From: Siphonodentalium dalli
Lineage: Eukaryota > Mollusca > Scaphopoda > Gadilida > Siphonodentaliidae
Assembly (NCBI GenBank): GCA_032622095.1
Contig: CP136066.1
Coordinates: 228,350,961 to 228,414,960 of the forward strand
Length of the DNA: 64,000 nt
Direction: 5' to 3'
The position numbers were made by a program, and so were the translations under genes. Positions 1-11,443 of this stretch are shown one piece after another. The notes beneath the pieces were generated by a model, which was given only the letters and a program-made list of their open reading frames with translations, did not search any database and was not told where the DNA came from. Each line of letters begins with the position of its first letter. Position 1 is the stretch's first letter.

Positions 1-689
1 CATTACAAACCTGTTAGCCGATGGTTGGGAATCCCTCCACCAATAGACCTCACATGTATTCAAATTTGCACCATATTATTTATAGCTTAATGTAAAACTG
101 GTGCAGAATTTTAAGCATTTTTCATTTATAGTACGAAACCTGGCATGAAATAGGAAATATTTATTAATCCTTTCAGTGCCAAGTCCGATTTTTGTATCAA
201 CCGTTCAGGAAGTTATTGATGAGAAATTTTATACAGTGAACATGAATTTAAAAAACTACATTTTTATACCCCATGGGTGGTTGCAGATTGGAAGATCTTA
301 ACTGAATTCTTATCTCAAACATCTTTTTTTATGCGAAATTTAAAATTCCAAACCTGTGATTATTTTACTTTGAGATAAACTCGAAATGCAGGATTATATA
401 TATTCTAGTTATGTGCGAATTCAAATACAAGTAAGGTATCTATTTCTATGTTAGAGAAGTTATTTCCGCAGAGGAACCTCACAAGAGCAAATATTTTTGG
501 GAAAAAATAACACCTTCTATTTTCATTACGTTTTACATTACAGCTAAATCCTTAACAAAACAACATTGTGAATTCATGGTAAACAGGTAGCAATGTCAAA
601 CATTAGCCAGGTTCAGCCACACGTAAGTGTAACTTGTAACATGTGTTGCCATTGCCAACAGTCTTATTTTGATTGAAGCTAATGAACTC

Positions 690-928
690 TTTCATGATGT
701 GAGCTGCGCTGGTGCAGCATTAAAGATACTGTATCAGTGCATTCTCTTATATATGCGAGTCTCTCATAGGGAGCCTTGCATATATGAGAATATATTGGCC
801 TAACAATATTTACCTTGACCTTGTAAGACAGTGCATTCTCTTATATATGGAAGACTCACATATAAAGAGAATGCACTGGCACATGATCTTTAATGCTGCA
901 CCAGCACAGCTCCCATCACGAAAGGGTT
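690..928. mobile_element. Family-D TTAA MITE copy
   Basis: Starts near TCATGATGTGAGCTGCGCTG and ends CTCCCATCACGAAAGGGTT. It has two hairpins of the TGCATTCTCTTATATATGCGAG type and a TTAAAGAT/ATCTTTAA pair beside GGTGCAGC. The outermost bases are eroded. Confidence 0.75.
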
Positions 929-1020
929 ACTGTGACATCATAATTATGCTAATACCAGTGTATAAAACACATTAATTACAATATATTAAATAGTAACTAA
1001 TAAGAACAATGCCAGAAAAC

Positions 1021-1200
1021 CGCAAATATGGTCTGTAAATTCTAAATGAGTGCAAATATGGTCTGTAAATTCTAAATGAGCGCAAATATGGTCTGTAAAT
1101 TATAAATGAGTGCAAATATGGTCTGTAAATTCTAAATGAGCGCAAATATGGTCTGTAAATTCGAAATGAGTGCAAATATGGTCTGTAAATTCTAGATGAG
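1021..1200. repeat. 30-bp minisatellite, 6 copies
   Basis: Six tandem copies of GCAAATATGGTCTGTAAATT plus TCTAAATGAG. Copies alternate GAGT/GAGC at the junction, suggesting a 60-bp dimer. Confidence 0.95.
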
Positions 1201-1770
1201 CATTGATGTTAGAATTTGACAACTATCTGTTCTTCCGACGAATGGCAACAAGCCATATTTCCAACTTACCCATGATTCTGCTGTGGTTGTGGAGTCTATT
1301 ATTTAGGGCAATACTGTAATAATTCTTCTTGATTGGCTAACAATTATAATTCTACTCACACGAAGGCAACAAGTAACTATATATTAAGTACCTGCCCACT
1401 GACCTAGCAAGGAAACTAGGATATATAGAAATCCTAAAATGTCTAAGTAAAGAATATTTATATTTACATGTATAAATCTCTATGTTTACCATCTGATCGG
1501 CATGCCATATACACCAAACAGGTCGATTTAATCAACATTTAATAAATATGTGGATGGGAGTGTCAATATTACTTTTAAATATATTGTCTTGACTTGCTAA
1601 TGCTTCAAATTCTATGCACAAGAAGACAATTCTAATTGTTTAGTATCTAATACTTCTAAGTAAGTCTTTACCCAAACCACTGTCCTAGCAATAAATCACT
1701 AGGATATATGGGAATTCTAAAACTTCTAAGTATTAAAAGAATATTAATGAGTATAAATCTCTACACTTAC

Positions 1771-1938
1771 CTTCTGATGAGCATGCCTTCCGACACAAAT
1801 CAAATGTGTCAAATCTGTTCTCGTTGCCATCGCATCCGCTGTATATGAAATCCTCGCATCGACCCGACTCCTGGTTATAATACCAGGAAGGTACGTCACC
1901 AAAGCAGCTACCAAGCTTCATTGGCAGGCCACATATAG
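1771..1938 (-). CDS. Kunitz domain exon K9 (last exon in window)
   Basis: A 168-nt phase 1-1 exon with acceptor CCCTTGTAG and donor GTAAGT. Six canonical cysteines; core SWYYNQESGRCEDFIYSGC and DGNENRF. The loop GSCFGDVPSW puts Phe at P1, suggesting chymotrypsin-like specificity. The exon ends in a good donor, so the gene continues to the left of the window. Two further copies of its 5' edge lie upstream in the intron. Confidence 0.92.
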
Positions 1939-1974
1939 CTACAAGGGAGATAATTCATGTTAGTTATACGACGA

Positions 1975-2125
1975 AGGTACATCACCAACCTTCATAGGTA
2001 GCCCACATATAGTTACAAGGGAGATAATTCATGTTTGTGATAATATGAACAAAGATTAACGAAGAAGCGACCACACTTAATGGGCAGGCCACGTATAGCT
2101 ACAAGGTAGATAATTCATGTTTGTA
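1975..2125 (-). pseudogene. Two copies of K9 exon 5' edge and acceptor
   Basis: Around 1975-2028 and 2068-2125 the plus strand repeats the K9 exon start with intron (GGCAGGCCACATATAGCTAC then AAGGGAGATAATTCATGTT). The nearer copy has lost the acceptor AG (CT to TT). The farther copy keeps it (GTATAGCTACAAGG). Both lack the rest of the domain. Confidence 0.75.
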
Positions 2126-2316
2126 ATCACAGCTGAGAACGTCCCTGGTGGTAGATTTAACAGCATGTGGCAAACAAGCAAATGAGCTGGTTGGTTATAA
2201 TTAATCACTGATTTGGTTCTAAAAATGTGCGCAGTCATGTTCTAAATATACTTGACTAGCAGATTAGCCCGCTACTGGCGGGATTGGTCCCATGGCTTTG
2301 GTCGATCCATTAATTT

Positions 2317-2960
2317 TTGTTTTTCAAGGTAACCCCGTACAGCATGCTATCATGCGTCGACAGCATGCTATCATTTGCGGGTACCCGTTTCAAGGTCATG
2401 TTGGGTGGACAAAAATATTCCCGTCCCGATTTGACCATACATAAAAAATTTCACGTCGATGTCACCGCTGACGACCAAGATATCACCCAAGGTCATTTGT
2501 GGGTACCCGTTTCAAGGTGAAGGTCACCTCAGGCGGACAAACTGACCCATGACAAAAATCTCCCCCGTCCCTTGGAAGCCCGAAGTACGAAATTTCGTCT
2601 CGATATCCCCAGTTTCCGAGACGGTCGAGCCGTTTTCGGGTCATGTTGGGTGGACAAAATAACACGACAAAAATATTCCTCATCCCGAGTTGACCATACA
2701 TAACAAATTTCACGTCGATGTCACTGCTGACGAACGAGATATCGCCCAAGGTCATTTGTGGGTAACCGTTTCAAGGTCAAGGTCACCTCAGGTGGACAAA
2801 CTGACCCGACGAAAATCTCCCCCATCCCTTGGAATCCCCCCAAGTACGAAATTTCGTCTCGGTATCCCCAGTTTCCGAGACGGTCGATTGAGCCATATTT
2901 ATACTCGTGTATATAAATGCTCTTCAACAACGACACCGCAGATACGAAAGCTCCTTAATC
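2317..2960. repeat. Tandem dimer of a ~250-bp dispersed repeat
   Basis: Two imperfect copies about 245-260 bp apart share GGTCATGTTGGGTGGACAAA, AATTTCACGTCGATGTCAC, AAGGTCATTTGTGGGTA and CCCAGTTTCCGAGACGGTCG. Overlapping open frames on both strands arise from this and have no domain. A further GGTCGAGCCGTTTTCG fragment is at 3087-3102. Confidence 0.8.
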
Positions 2961-3599
2961 ATTAACCCATCAATTCCAACGACGGTGGCAGGGTGAAGGG
3001 TGAAGGAGTGCTCGGACGTTCTCAGAAGCGGTGCGATGGCACTTCTTGTGGCTTTTTACCCTTTGATAGCAAGTTTGGGCTCAATCGGTCGAGCCGTTTT
3101 CGAGTCTATAAAGGACACATATACGGAGGTCTCAAAATATATAGTAGATCTAAATTTTCGCCGTCATTGTCTTTATATACACATGTATATTCAGCAACGA
3201 TTTATAAAGAACTGAAAATGTTATCAAATAGAAGACATTCACGAAAAAATACTTTTTCCACTTTTGAATTAGTGCATTCAAAGTTCATCAGATTCCAACA
3301 ACAACATTTATTCAAAAGACGCTATCAAGAAACGATTAATTACCAAAAAAATAATGCTAACCTCTGTCAACTCTAGCATAAAATTTTCCTAAACATGTTA
3401 TTAATATATAATCAACATTTTGTTCAATGCAATTTGGTACCGAGAGTATGTTAGTCGCCTCGTCGAATATTTGCCAGGCCATCAAACTGGATTTCAAAAA
3501 TCAATATCTGATAACTGTGAGACATGATGGGTGGGTTCCTCGACTCGAATAATACTGTGCGATTTTAAATATCAGTGAGGTAGATTATGTTTTCTCTAC

Positions 3600-3640
3600 C
3601 TGCTCCATTGATGGTATAGTCTGTCTTCTGGCAATCCTGT
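3600..3640 (-). pseudogene. Copy of K8 exon 3' edge with donor-like site
   Basis: On the minus strand this encodes QDCQKTDYTINGA then GTAGAG, nearly the same as the K8 tail QDCQTTDYTINGA before its donor. The reading frame is intact over the copied part. There is no 5' half and no obvious acceptor, so it is probably a relic. Confidence 0.7.
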
Positions 3641-3839
3641 ATTATATAAGTTTATTTCTAAATAATAAATTCCTCTAGGAATGAGATCGAGTAAATTCAT
3701 CTACCGTTATTCAAATGAGATCTCTTTGTTGTGTGTACTGGCAAAAGTGATCATGGAACCCAGTGCTAATCAAATAGAACTTAACATTTGAGAACCGAGT
3801 AGCTGTGTGATTAATTGATTGATTTGGTAAATTGTTGCT

Positions 3840-4092
3840 AAGGCCATATCACGACATTGCCAGTTTTAGTGGTGGAGGAAATCTGCTCACTTTCGGCTAA
3901 TCTAACAGTGATTTCAATGGCTGATAAACTTGTCGACCATGTGCGGTAAACCACCGGCGAGTAACTGGCAACTCCACCAGATAACGATTTCGAGTTACAA
4001 AGTCCATGATGGAAACATGTGGATTTGAACTCTCATTGGAGGCGAGACGGCTTGGAGTTGTGCCCTTAACTGACTGAGTCACCGAGGCCCCT
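3840..4092 (-). repeat. tRNA-derived SINE-like element
   Basis: The minus strand near 4092-4021 reads like a tRNA head: an A-box-like GGTGACTCAGTCAGTTAAGG, then about 35 bases later a B-box-like GAGTTCAAATCC. The following sequence down to about 3840 would be the SINE body. No functional tRNA cloverleaf is claimed. Confidence 0.55.
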
Positions 4093-4183
4093 AGGGAAGA
4101 GTAGTGATATAGCTTCTAGATTGATATTTCTAAAATACAAAGAAAATATATGAATGACTTCAAATACAAAAATGTAAAGGCAG

Positions 4184-4275
4184 AATAAGGTCCTCAGAGA
4201 ATGAATTTGGTGACGCCAGTCCACTGTGTGGGGTAGTGTCACTAAATTCACCCTCTGGGGACCTCATTCTGCAAA
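4184..4275. mobile_element. Family-C hairpin fragment
   Basis: A solitary family-C hairpin: GAGGTCCTCAGAGAATGAAT on the left, TTCACCCTCTGGGGACCTCA on the right. It lies next to the full copy at 4322-4790. Confidence 0.75.
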
Positions 4276-4321
4276 TGTCCAATATATATTTTGAGGCGTG
4301 CTCTAACCGCTAGAGCACCAA

Positions 4322-4790
4322 GCTCAAGCCTGATTATAGTGTGTCTGTCATTTGCAGAATGAGGTCCCCAGAAGGTGAATTTAGTGACGCTATCCCACAT
4401 AGCCAGCTAGCATCACTAAATTCACCCTCTGGGGATCTCATTCTGCATGGCCTCATCTGCTATGGGAGATATAGACTCAGATTGAAGTTCCCAAATGGTG
4501 AATATTGTGATGTATGCCCATTGGGAATCTCGATTATACAATGCGTCGTCTGCCAATTTGGGGATATAGAGAAACTAAACAAAAACAGAAATAGAATCTA
4601 TGTGAAGAAGTTTCTATAGAATTTGATAATAAAGAACTTTCCGGAGAAGATGAGGCCTAAGCAGAATGAGGTCCCCAGAGGCTGAATTTAGTGATGCTAG
4701 CCAGCTATGCGGGATAGCGTCGTTAAATTTACCCTCTGGGGACCTCATTCTGCAAATAACAGGCACACTAAACTCAGACTTGACCAAACT
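4322..4790. mobile_element. Family-C MITE, near full length
   Basis: Bounded by AGTGTGTCTGTCATTTGCAG and the inverted CAAATAACAGGCACACTAAA. Each end forms a hairpin built on GAATGAGGTCCCCAGA and GTGAATTTAGTGACG. The middle carries a conserved unpaired region with ATATAGACTCAGATTGAAG. No coding capacity. Confidence 0.85.
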
Positions 4791-4817
4791 CACATATTGT
4801 TTGTATTAGTCAGTTAC

Positions 4818-5006
4818 CTGCTCCGTTGATGGTATAGTCTGTCGTCTGACAATCCTGGAGACACTGTTCTCTTGATTCGTAGTTATTTTCATTTCCACCG
4901 CATCCTCCATAGTCAAATTGATAACAGTCGCCTTTGTTGAAGTCATAGTACCATCGATGTATCAGAGCATAACACATCCCCGTATCGCTCTCAAGCATAC
5001 ATGTAT
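4818..5006 (-). CDS. Kunitz domain exon K8
   Basis: A 189-nt phase 1-1 exon with acceptor TTAATTTCAG and donor GTAACT. Six canonical cysteines; core RWYYDFNKGDCYQFDYGGC, GGNENNY and REQCLQDC. The loop TGMCYALIHRW gives Tyr at P1 and Ala at P1', suggesting chymotrypsin-like specificity. The tail TTDYTINGAG is the linker to K9. A copy of the exon's 3' edge with a plausible donor lies 1.2 kb downstream at 3600-3640. Confidence 0.92.
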
Positions 5007-5045
5007 CTGAAATTAAGAGGAAATATAATATATTATTATCCATCC

Positions 5046-5545
5046 ATTTACTAACACTATTTCTGATTGGGCAAAAGCTGTCACATGATAATCCTGGAAA
5101 ACGTCATACTGGACTCAGAAAGTGTCAAAGAATATACTACCTGACATCACAGGAGTCCCGAAAGTCATATTGGACTTTTATAAAAGTTATTAGGACTCCA
5201 GGTGACGTCAAAAAGTAATTCTAATCAGAGAGCAGTAACTCTATTGACGAGTGATTCAGTGAAATTACAATGCGCGCGCATTGCTCCGGTAGATTTATAC
5301 AGATGTTTAACTTCCGCATTGAGTTTTTTTAACTTCCGTGTTTACTGTTTCAATTTTCAAATGCTTTCTGAGGATCAAATACAGGATTTTATAGACAATT
5401 AAGTGCCAACAAATACTAAAAGAAACAAAAGTGATATTGGACTATTCAGTCTCGTCCAATATGACTTTTCACCACAACCTCAGGAACCGTACAAGAAAAA
5501 CAAATACTGTACACAACATTGTATAATAACTTTATAATATCAACG
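5046..5545. repeat. Dispersed repeat also present at 62405-62975
   Basis: Begins ACTAACACTATTTCTGATTG and contains GTCATATTGGAC motifs, then ACAAGAAAAACAAATACTGT and ACAACATTGTATAATAACTT. The same blocks in the same order occur at 62405-62975. Probably a degraded transposon; no coding content. Confidence 0.75.
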
Positions 5546-5597
5546 AAGTGACAGCCCTTAATACCATGTTTACGTTAATTCAGCACAATAACATATA

Positions 5598-6211
5598 TAC
5601 AGTAATGCCCTAATTAATCGACTCCTTAACGACAGCAGAATTATGGGTAATGTTTCAGGATTTAGTCGGAAATATGGCTTGTTGCCATTCATTGGAAAGC
5701 TCTCAGTGAGAGCTTTCCGATGAATGGTAACAAGCCATATTTCCGACTAAATCCTGAAAAGTTACCAATAATTCTGGTGTGGTTAACCCTTTACCCAACA
5801 AACCGGCCAAAAACCGGCCAAATAAAGCTTCAACAGCCTAAAATATCTTCGGTCTGTCTCAATATAACCATACAAATATGGATATCATTGGAACCGGCTC
5901 CTTGACCACATTGTGATAGTTACAGTTATGCCCTGTGCCAATGCATTCTCTTATATATGCGAGTCGACCATAGGTCGCCTCGCATATATAAGAGAATGCA
6001 TTGGCTTAAAAAAAATCTTTTTTTAACACTTTTTACCATTTTTTCTTACATTCTTTAACAATTTTATAATTTTTAATGTGTTAAGCCAATGCATTCTCTT
6101 ATATATGCGAGGCGACCTATGGTCGACTCGCATATATAAGAGAATGCATTGGCACAGGGCCGTTCTGTTGGGTAAAGGGTTAAGGAGTCAATAACTTAGG
6201 GCATTACTGTA
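5598..6211. mobile_element. Family-B foldback MITE carrying a nested family-A MITE
   Basis: TA, then CAGTAATGCCCTAATTAATC at the left and its inverted form ending CATTACTG, then TA. The two B halves pair almost fully around GAGCTTTCCGATGAATGG. The B element is interrupted at its own TTAA (in GGTTAAGGAGTC) by the A element at 5783-6183, with TTAA duplicated. Confidence 0.9.
5783..6183. mobile_element. Family-A TTAA MITE (nested)
   Basis: TTAACCCTTTACCCAACA at the left and TGTTGGGTAAAGGGTTAA at the right. Contains two ~68-bp hairpins (about 5937-6005 and 6085-6153) in opposite orientation, separated by a TTTTTTAACACTTTTTA linker. TTAA targets and CCC-type ends recall piggyBac-like or Kolobok-like MITEs; no transposase is present to decide. 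Confidence 0.9.
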
Positions 6212-6215
6212 CTTG

Positions 6216-7320
6216 GTGTCATTATCAGAAATTCAATTAAAGATGGTCTATCTCTTCCTAAACACGTTTTGTATAGTTTCATATAGTTTCCGCAGTATAA
6301 AATAATAAATGAGTTGAAGACACCTGTCCGAAAACGCTTCTATCATTTAATATTGATATTAAATCGATATTTTCTGATATAATGCAATGATTAAGTGGGA
6401 CATTTTTTTGTTACTATTTTTTAGAAATTTTTGATAGAGTTATACCGCTTTCTACGCTCCGAAAAATGACCTAAATTGATTGTATGTATATTATACCAGA
6501 AAATTCAAAATAAAATCGATATTAATTGATAGAAGCATTTCCGGGCAGGGTTCTCCCAATTTATATTTATTATTTTATACCCAGGAATAGACCATATTTA
6601 GTTTAGTCTGAATTGGTCATTGTCGCATCATTTCATGAAAAAAAGACACACAGGATCTCCTAAATGTGCAAAATAGCGTCTTGAAATCGAGATAGATACT
6701 CAAAATAATAAGCGACAATTCTTTGTTTTCACTCTGGAGACTGATTTGTATTATAGATGTGTTTATTCTGTAGAAATAAAAGCTCGGACAAAGGTATACC
6801 CCTGTATTGGAAATTTTCCAAGTAAAAAAAAGGGGGATAACTCCACAAAAAAAAGTCTGACAGATCTCATAATTGCAGGTCCACAGGTTCCCATGGTACT
6901 AAATAACTGTGCCAAGTTTTAAAACAATTTATGAAAAAATGTAGGAATTAAAGCTCGTACAAAATTGTGTCCTTGGACGGACGGATGGCTAGATAGACCG
7001 CTACCCCGACAGACAGCTGGATGGATAGACGGACAAGCTGATTCCAGTATAATTATCTGCGAGAAATAGGTGACTGGATTCCTAGCAACTTTTTCACCAC
7101 AGAACTGAAATTATGATGATTCCTCGTGAATTTTCAGGCCAGCATAAACCTGGCTGTGCATCCAGGGTTTCTGCTAAGTGCTGGGGAAGAGCTCAGTCCA
7201 TGTAACCAATTGCAATTATCTAAAACTAGTAAATCAACCCTTAACACTTAAGCCAAAATTCAGAACATCTACGGTAATAAAAGTAGATTTCAAACTAAAT
7301 GTCAGCATTAACTTTTTCAT
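6216..7320. other. Intron segment with a GGACGG-type dispersed repeat
   Basis: No exon seen. About 6830-7060 carries a repeat (TTTATGAAAAAATGTAGGAATTAAAGCTCG then GGACGGATGG) that recurs near 30800-30925 and 33000-33250. The rest is AT-rich without a recognised feature. Confidence 0.5.
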
Positions 7321-7443
7321 GACGGGAGTAGCGCTAGTGCAGCATTAAAGATCATGTACCAGTGCATTCTCTTATATTGCAAGTCTCCCATAGGGACCGG
7401 ACCCACTGCCCCGCTAGTGGACTCCATGTAAAATCATACCTAC

Positions 7444-7503
7444 CTTTGATGTTGCCGTTGTTGGAGATTTCGACTCCTTCCTCGGAATCAGTTGGAATGA
7501 TGG
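7444..7503 (-). CDS. Short acidic linker exon
   Basis: A 60-nt candidate exon encoding IIPTDSEEGVEISNNGNIK, phase 1 in and out, so it can be included or skipped without changing frame. The acceptor TTTTTTCAG is strong and the donor GTAGGT good. No cysteines; acidic with an Asn-Gly tail, a typical linker between Kunitz domains. The evidence is only splice sites, phase and composition, so transcript support would decide. It sits between K7 and K8 and lies beside a partial family-D MITE. Confidence 0.6.
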
Positions 7504-7724
7504 CTGAAAAAAACAACAAACCTCAATGTAAACAACAAGGAGAAACCAACAAAATAATATTCTGTGCAGACAAACTTTGGAGAATTGTATGAACATAAAT
7601 TTTAGCCAGACTTCGGACTTCAATGCATATTATTATAAATAGAGAAAATGTCATACGATTTCTTCACATTACCTAATTGTGATGAGGTTAGTTTAATCAT
7701 TAAGCAGTTAGCTTCAAGAACATT

Positions 7725-7990
7725 AACCCTTTCATGATGGGAGCTGTGCTGATGCAGCAGTAAAGATCCTGTGCCATACTATACTCTTACATATGCGTGT
7801 CTCCCATACTAGGGAGGTTCGCATATATAAGAGAATGCACTGGGTTACAAGGTCAAGCTAAATATTGTTAGGCCAATGAATTCTCTGATATATGTGAGGA
7901 TCCATATAGGGGACTCACATATATATAAGAGAATGCATTGGAACCGGGTTTTCGCACAATTTCAGGCAGCTCCAATCATGGATGGGTTAA
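7725..7990. mobile_element. Family-D TTAA MITE copy
   Basis: TTAACCCTTTCATGATGGGA at the left and CTCCAATCATGGATGGGTTAA at the right, with two imperfect ATATATGCGAG-type hairpins. Its right TTAA is shared with the left TTAA of the family-A element that follows, so one inserted at the other's end. A partial D copy is also at 7316-7402. Confidence 0.85.
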
Positions 7991-8348
7991 CCCTTTACCC
8001 AACATAAGGGCCCTGTGCCAATGCATTCTCTTATATATGCGAGTCGACCATAGGTCGCCTCGCATATATAAGAGAATGCATTGGCTTAACACATTAAAAA
8101 TTATAAAATTGTTAAAGAATGTAAGAAAAAATGGTAAAAAGTGTTAAAAAAAGATTTTTTTTAGGCCAATGCATTCTCTTATATATGCGAGGCGACCTAT
8201 GGTCGACTCGCATATATAAGAGAATGCACTGGCACAGGGCATAACTGTAACTATCACAATGTGGTTCTATTGAGACAGACGGAAGATATTTTAGGCTGTT
8301 GAAGATTTATTTGGCCGGTTTTGGCCGTTTTGTTGGGTAAAGGGTTAA
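7987..8348. mobile_element. Family-A TTAA MITE
   Basis: TTAACCCTTTACCCAACA to TTGTTGGGTAAAGGGTTAA, with both hairpins (8015-8084 and 8164-8232). A ~40-bp piece between hairpin and right end is shorter than in other copies. Confidence 0.9.
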
Positions 8349-9708
8349 GAGTGCATGTTATGTGTTTTAATTATCATCAAGGCTCAAAATAAGTGGCCGG
8401 TCACGGTCATTGTCCAACGAAAAATAGCTTATGTCCAGTGCACTTCTGTATCTGTCAGACATTTTGTCCAATGCAAATTTTTAAAGAAATTGTATCTGTT
8501 TGGGTATGTCTAAGGAGCCACTACTGGCCAAATAGGATATTGAAAGTGAAAAATAGTTCTTTTTTAAGTTTCAGATCAACTCAGAGTGAATAAAATTATG
8601 TCGTTTGTGAATTGCATGTGTATTTATTAAACAACATAAAATTTTGAACTTTTGAAAATAAAAATAACATGGGTTTTTCCAGGGTGGAGATTGGAATTAT
8701 TCACTGAAATGTGCATCTCATTGATGAATAATAAGTCAATTGGAAATTTAAATACTGTCTCATACAGTATGTCTGAATTTTGACAGTCACCATTTTGAAA
8801 TGACCAACATCATCCATTTGGTGCCTGTCATTTTGAGCCTTGATTATCATAAGTGAGAAAGTGTTAGCAGTGTTGGTTGGTTCATTGGTTAAAGAGCAAG
8901 CCTGGATAGATTTTGTCTGACATTTGCAGAAAGAGGTCCCCAGAGGGTGAATTTAGTGACGTTATCCCACACAAAAACATTGTAAGTCTGTTTTTTTTAA
9001 ATCGCGGATTCCAGTGTCATGTAATAAATATAGAATGAAACGTGTCATCGCGTAAGAATAGAACTGTGCCTCTCTTTCTATCCTTCTGCCCTGGCACTCA
9101 TGCCGTATCAACATATCAATTAACACATTTGTGTCATTCTGTGTATATATCTGTTGAAGTCGAAGTGCAACATGTGACGTTGACACATCTAAAATTGTCC
9201 ATTAAAAAAAAACGAAGTAACAAACAAAAAAACAAAAACAAATCACAAAGAAAAGTAAAATAATAATAAGTGGCATATTGCGCTAATGGACATAAAAGTT
9301 ATATAAATAGAAACGCAATAAATCTGATTAGAAAGTTGGGCTGATATGATTTGCTGTGAGCAGCTGTCTCACATGACAATAAATTCACAAACCGAAAATA
9401 GGTTTAGGGCCGCCGGAAAGCCCGCCAACTGTCCCTCGCCAAAACATAAGTCGAGTTTTTGACTAATTTAAAAATCAATAACCCTACATATATTGGTGTA
9501 TAAAAATTAGAAATTGGCAATGTTCCATTAACATTAAACTTGTGTTTAATTAATATAAAATGTATGCAACAGAGATAAAACATTGTTAGTATATGGACAT
9601 TAAATTGAAGGTATTACAAGCAAGAATGCATACGATTAACCGTTTTTTACACCTGACACGCATTAAGAATGCTATTCTACTAGGACGGCACAGACACATA
9701 TGATATAC
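8349..9708. other. Intron segment, no gene seen
   Basis: Contains a truncated family-C left end at about 8922-8971. There is an A-rich stretch near 9201-9260 and otherwise unremarkable AT-rich sequence. The small open frames here show no domain or splice context. Confidence 0.5.
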
Positions 9709-9882
9709 CATTTATATGATGACCACATGCATTGTCGCAGTCTCCTCTGTTTCCAAAGTTGTTATGGTTACCGCCACAGCCACCATAGAAAAACTGCTCA
9801 CAAAACCTTGATTGTGTGTTAAAGTACCACCTCGGAATGACGCTATCGCAAAATCCTCGGTCAGAAGCTAATAAGCAAACAT
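9709..9882 (-). CDS. Kunitz domain exon K7
   Basis: A 174-nt phase 1-1 exon. Six canonical cysteines with core FFYGGCGGNHNNF and RWYFNTQSRFCEQ. P1 is Asp (GFCDSVIP), so classical serine-protease inhibition is unlikely. Acceptor TTTTGTAG, donor GTATAT after GHHIN. If the donor is not used, translation reads 10-15 codons further and stops at TAG near 9682, giving a possible alternative C-terminal exon. It contains no internal methionine. Adjacent intron (9891-9972) is a perfect ~50-bp tandem duplication. Confidence 0.88.
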
Positions 9883-11443
9883 CTACAAAAGGCGAGAACT
9901 ACGATGATAAGCATTTAAAATAATTGTGAAGGGGGCGAGAACTACGATGATAAGCATTTAAAATAACTGTGAAGGGGGATCGTGGACGTAGCAACAAGGT
10001 GTAGTGGGTGATGTCCCTCCACCCCCTCAATGGCAACTGCAAACTTCAAAAGTCTGAATTTCGTAGCTTTAACACATAATCATAGCAAAAAGTTAAAAAA
10101 TTCAAGCTCAAAAATATCATAAAAATATGCGAAGATTGTAATTTTTTTTTAACTTTATGGTAATTTAATATTTCAATGCCAAAAATTTGAAAAAGGAATG
10201 ACTTTATTAAATGTCCTTAAAAGTCAGAATATGTCAACTCAAGAAGGAGGGATTTTAAACTGCTTTGTAAATCAGAAATCAAATTTATTATTTTTAATTT
10301 TTATTTTAAGAATTTCGAGGGAGACACATCCGGCCCTCTTGCTACATCCCTGATGTAAGCTATCCACTCTATTCCAAAATACTGTGCATCTAATCAAAGC
10401 TATTCTGTCGGATTCTAGATGTTCTAAATTATTTGTTATGCAGGTCTAGATCTAAAAGTTACGGCATTCTGGGGTCCTGTCGAAGAGAAGAAAATCTACG
10501 TCAACAAAATGTCATTACATCGAAATTTGAAAAATATATATTTAAATGGTTCATTGTTTATTTGTAGAATTATTCTGATAATAGAAATAGCCAACAGGAA
10601 GAGAAACAAAGCAAATGGAGAAGACGTTATCTTGTTGACGTATATTCCCAACCTTGGGACTGCTCAAAGTTTAAATTGTGTTTGTGTAATTCCAAAGCAG
10701 TTAGTAATAAAATGCAATAGTTTAGCAACATAATTATATTAAAGTATTGAACAAGCTCCTTGAAAGCATCCCTCATTTAACCAAAAGCAATTAAACGTAT
10801 TGCCAATTTGACGAAAAGATAGATTCAGTATAAACAGTCTGAAATAAGAAGCATTTGGTTTCATTTCCATATTAACCCAAATAGTTGGTTCAGAAGCACA
10901 TGCACAGAATTGTTCAAATATTTTGTTAGTTACCAAATCCAGTGTTGATTAGAATTTTGTTATAGACTAGAACAATTTCTTCTCATTTGGAAAATTTTGT
11001 TTCTTGAGAAGGGCTTCACTATGGAATACTAATAGGTGCATACGAAAAACGACAAAATGTGCCACGTGCCGAAAGGGATAGAAGCGGCAGTACAGACATA
11101 ATGTGTACCATATTGTGTCGCATTTTTTTGGTGGGCCGAAAGCGACAAAATGTTGTCTGTTTTGGTGTGCACAAAAAGCACCAAAACATGTGACGTTATG
11201 AACTTATGGCACATTTTTTGTCGCTTTCGATGCACGACTAATGGCATACACTTTGTTGCTTCTGGTGTGACATCAGGAAGTAGCCCTAGTAGTACTCCAT
11301 ACTTCATAATTAAAACATCATCAAAGATTCATTCTTGTTGCTACTTCTTCATATTAATTAAGGACATGTTAGGTGTAAAATAACATGTAAAAGTTAATTC
11401 AGATGAGCTATTTTTAATAAATTAGATGTGAATTAGGCTGTAA
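9883..11443. other. Intron upstream of K7, no gene seen
   Basis: Starts with a ~50-bp duplicated block (GGGGGCGAGAACTACGATGA) at 9891-9972. Around 11035-11300 there are degenerate inverted segments built on GTGTGCACAAAAAGCACC and TTTTGTCGCTTTCG, suggesting an old foldback repeat. Otherwise AT-rich and featureless to me. Confidence 0.5.

Larger units (their letters stand above)
1..1770. other. Intron downstream of K9: repeats only
   Basis: No coding exon seen. It contains an E-family fragment near 170-215, a family-D MITE (690-928), a 30-bp minisatellite (1021-1200) and a family-B end fragment (about 1228-1322). The rest is AT-rich with no recognised feature. Confidence 0.6.

Noticed and set aside
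2317-2965. Overlapping open frames on both strands
   Set aside because: Produced by a tandem dimer of a dispersed repeat; both strands are open because of base composition.
3000-3376. 127-codon plus-strand frame
   Set aside because: No domain, no splice-site support, low-complexity Arg/Lys/Ser-rich C-terminus, and lies in the intron of the opposite-strand gene.
3960-4092. A functional tRNA gene
   Set aside because: A- and B-box-like motifs are present, but I could not form a convincing cloverleaf and the sequence continues as a SINE-like body.
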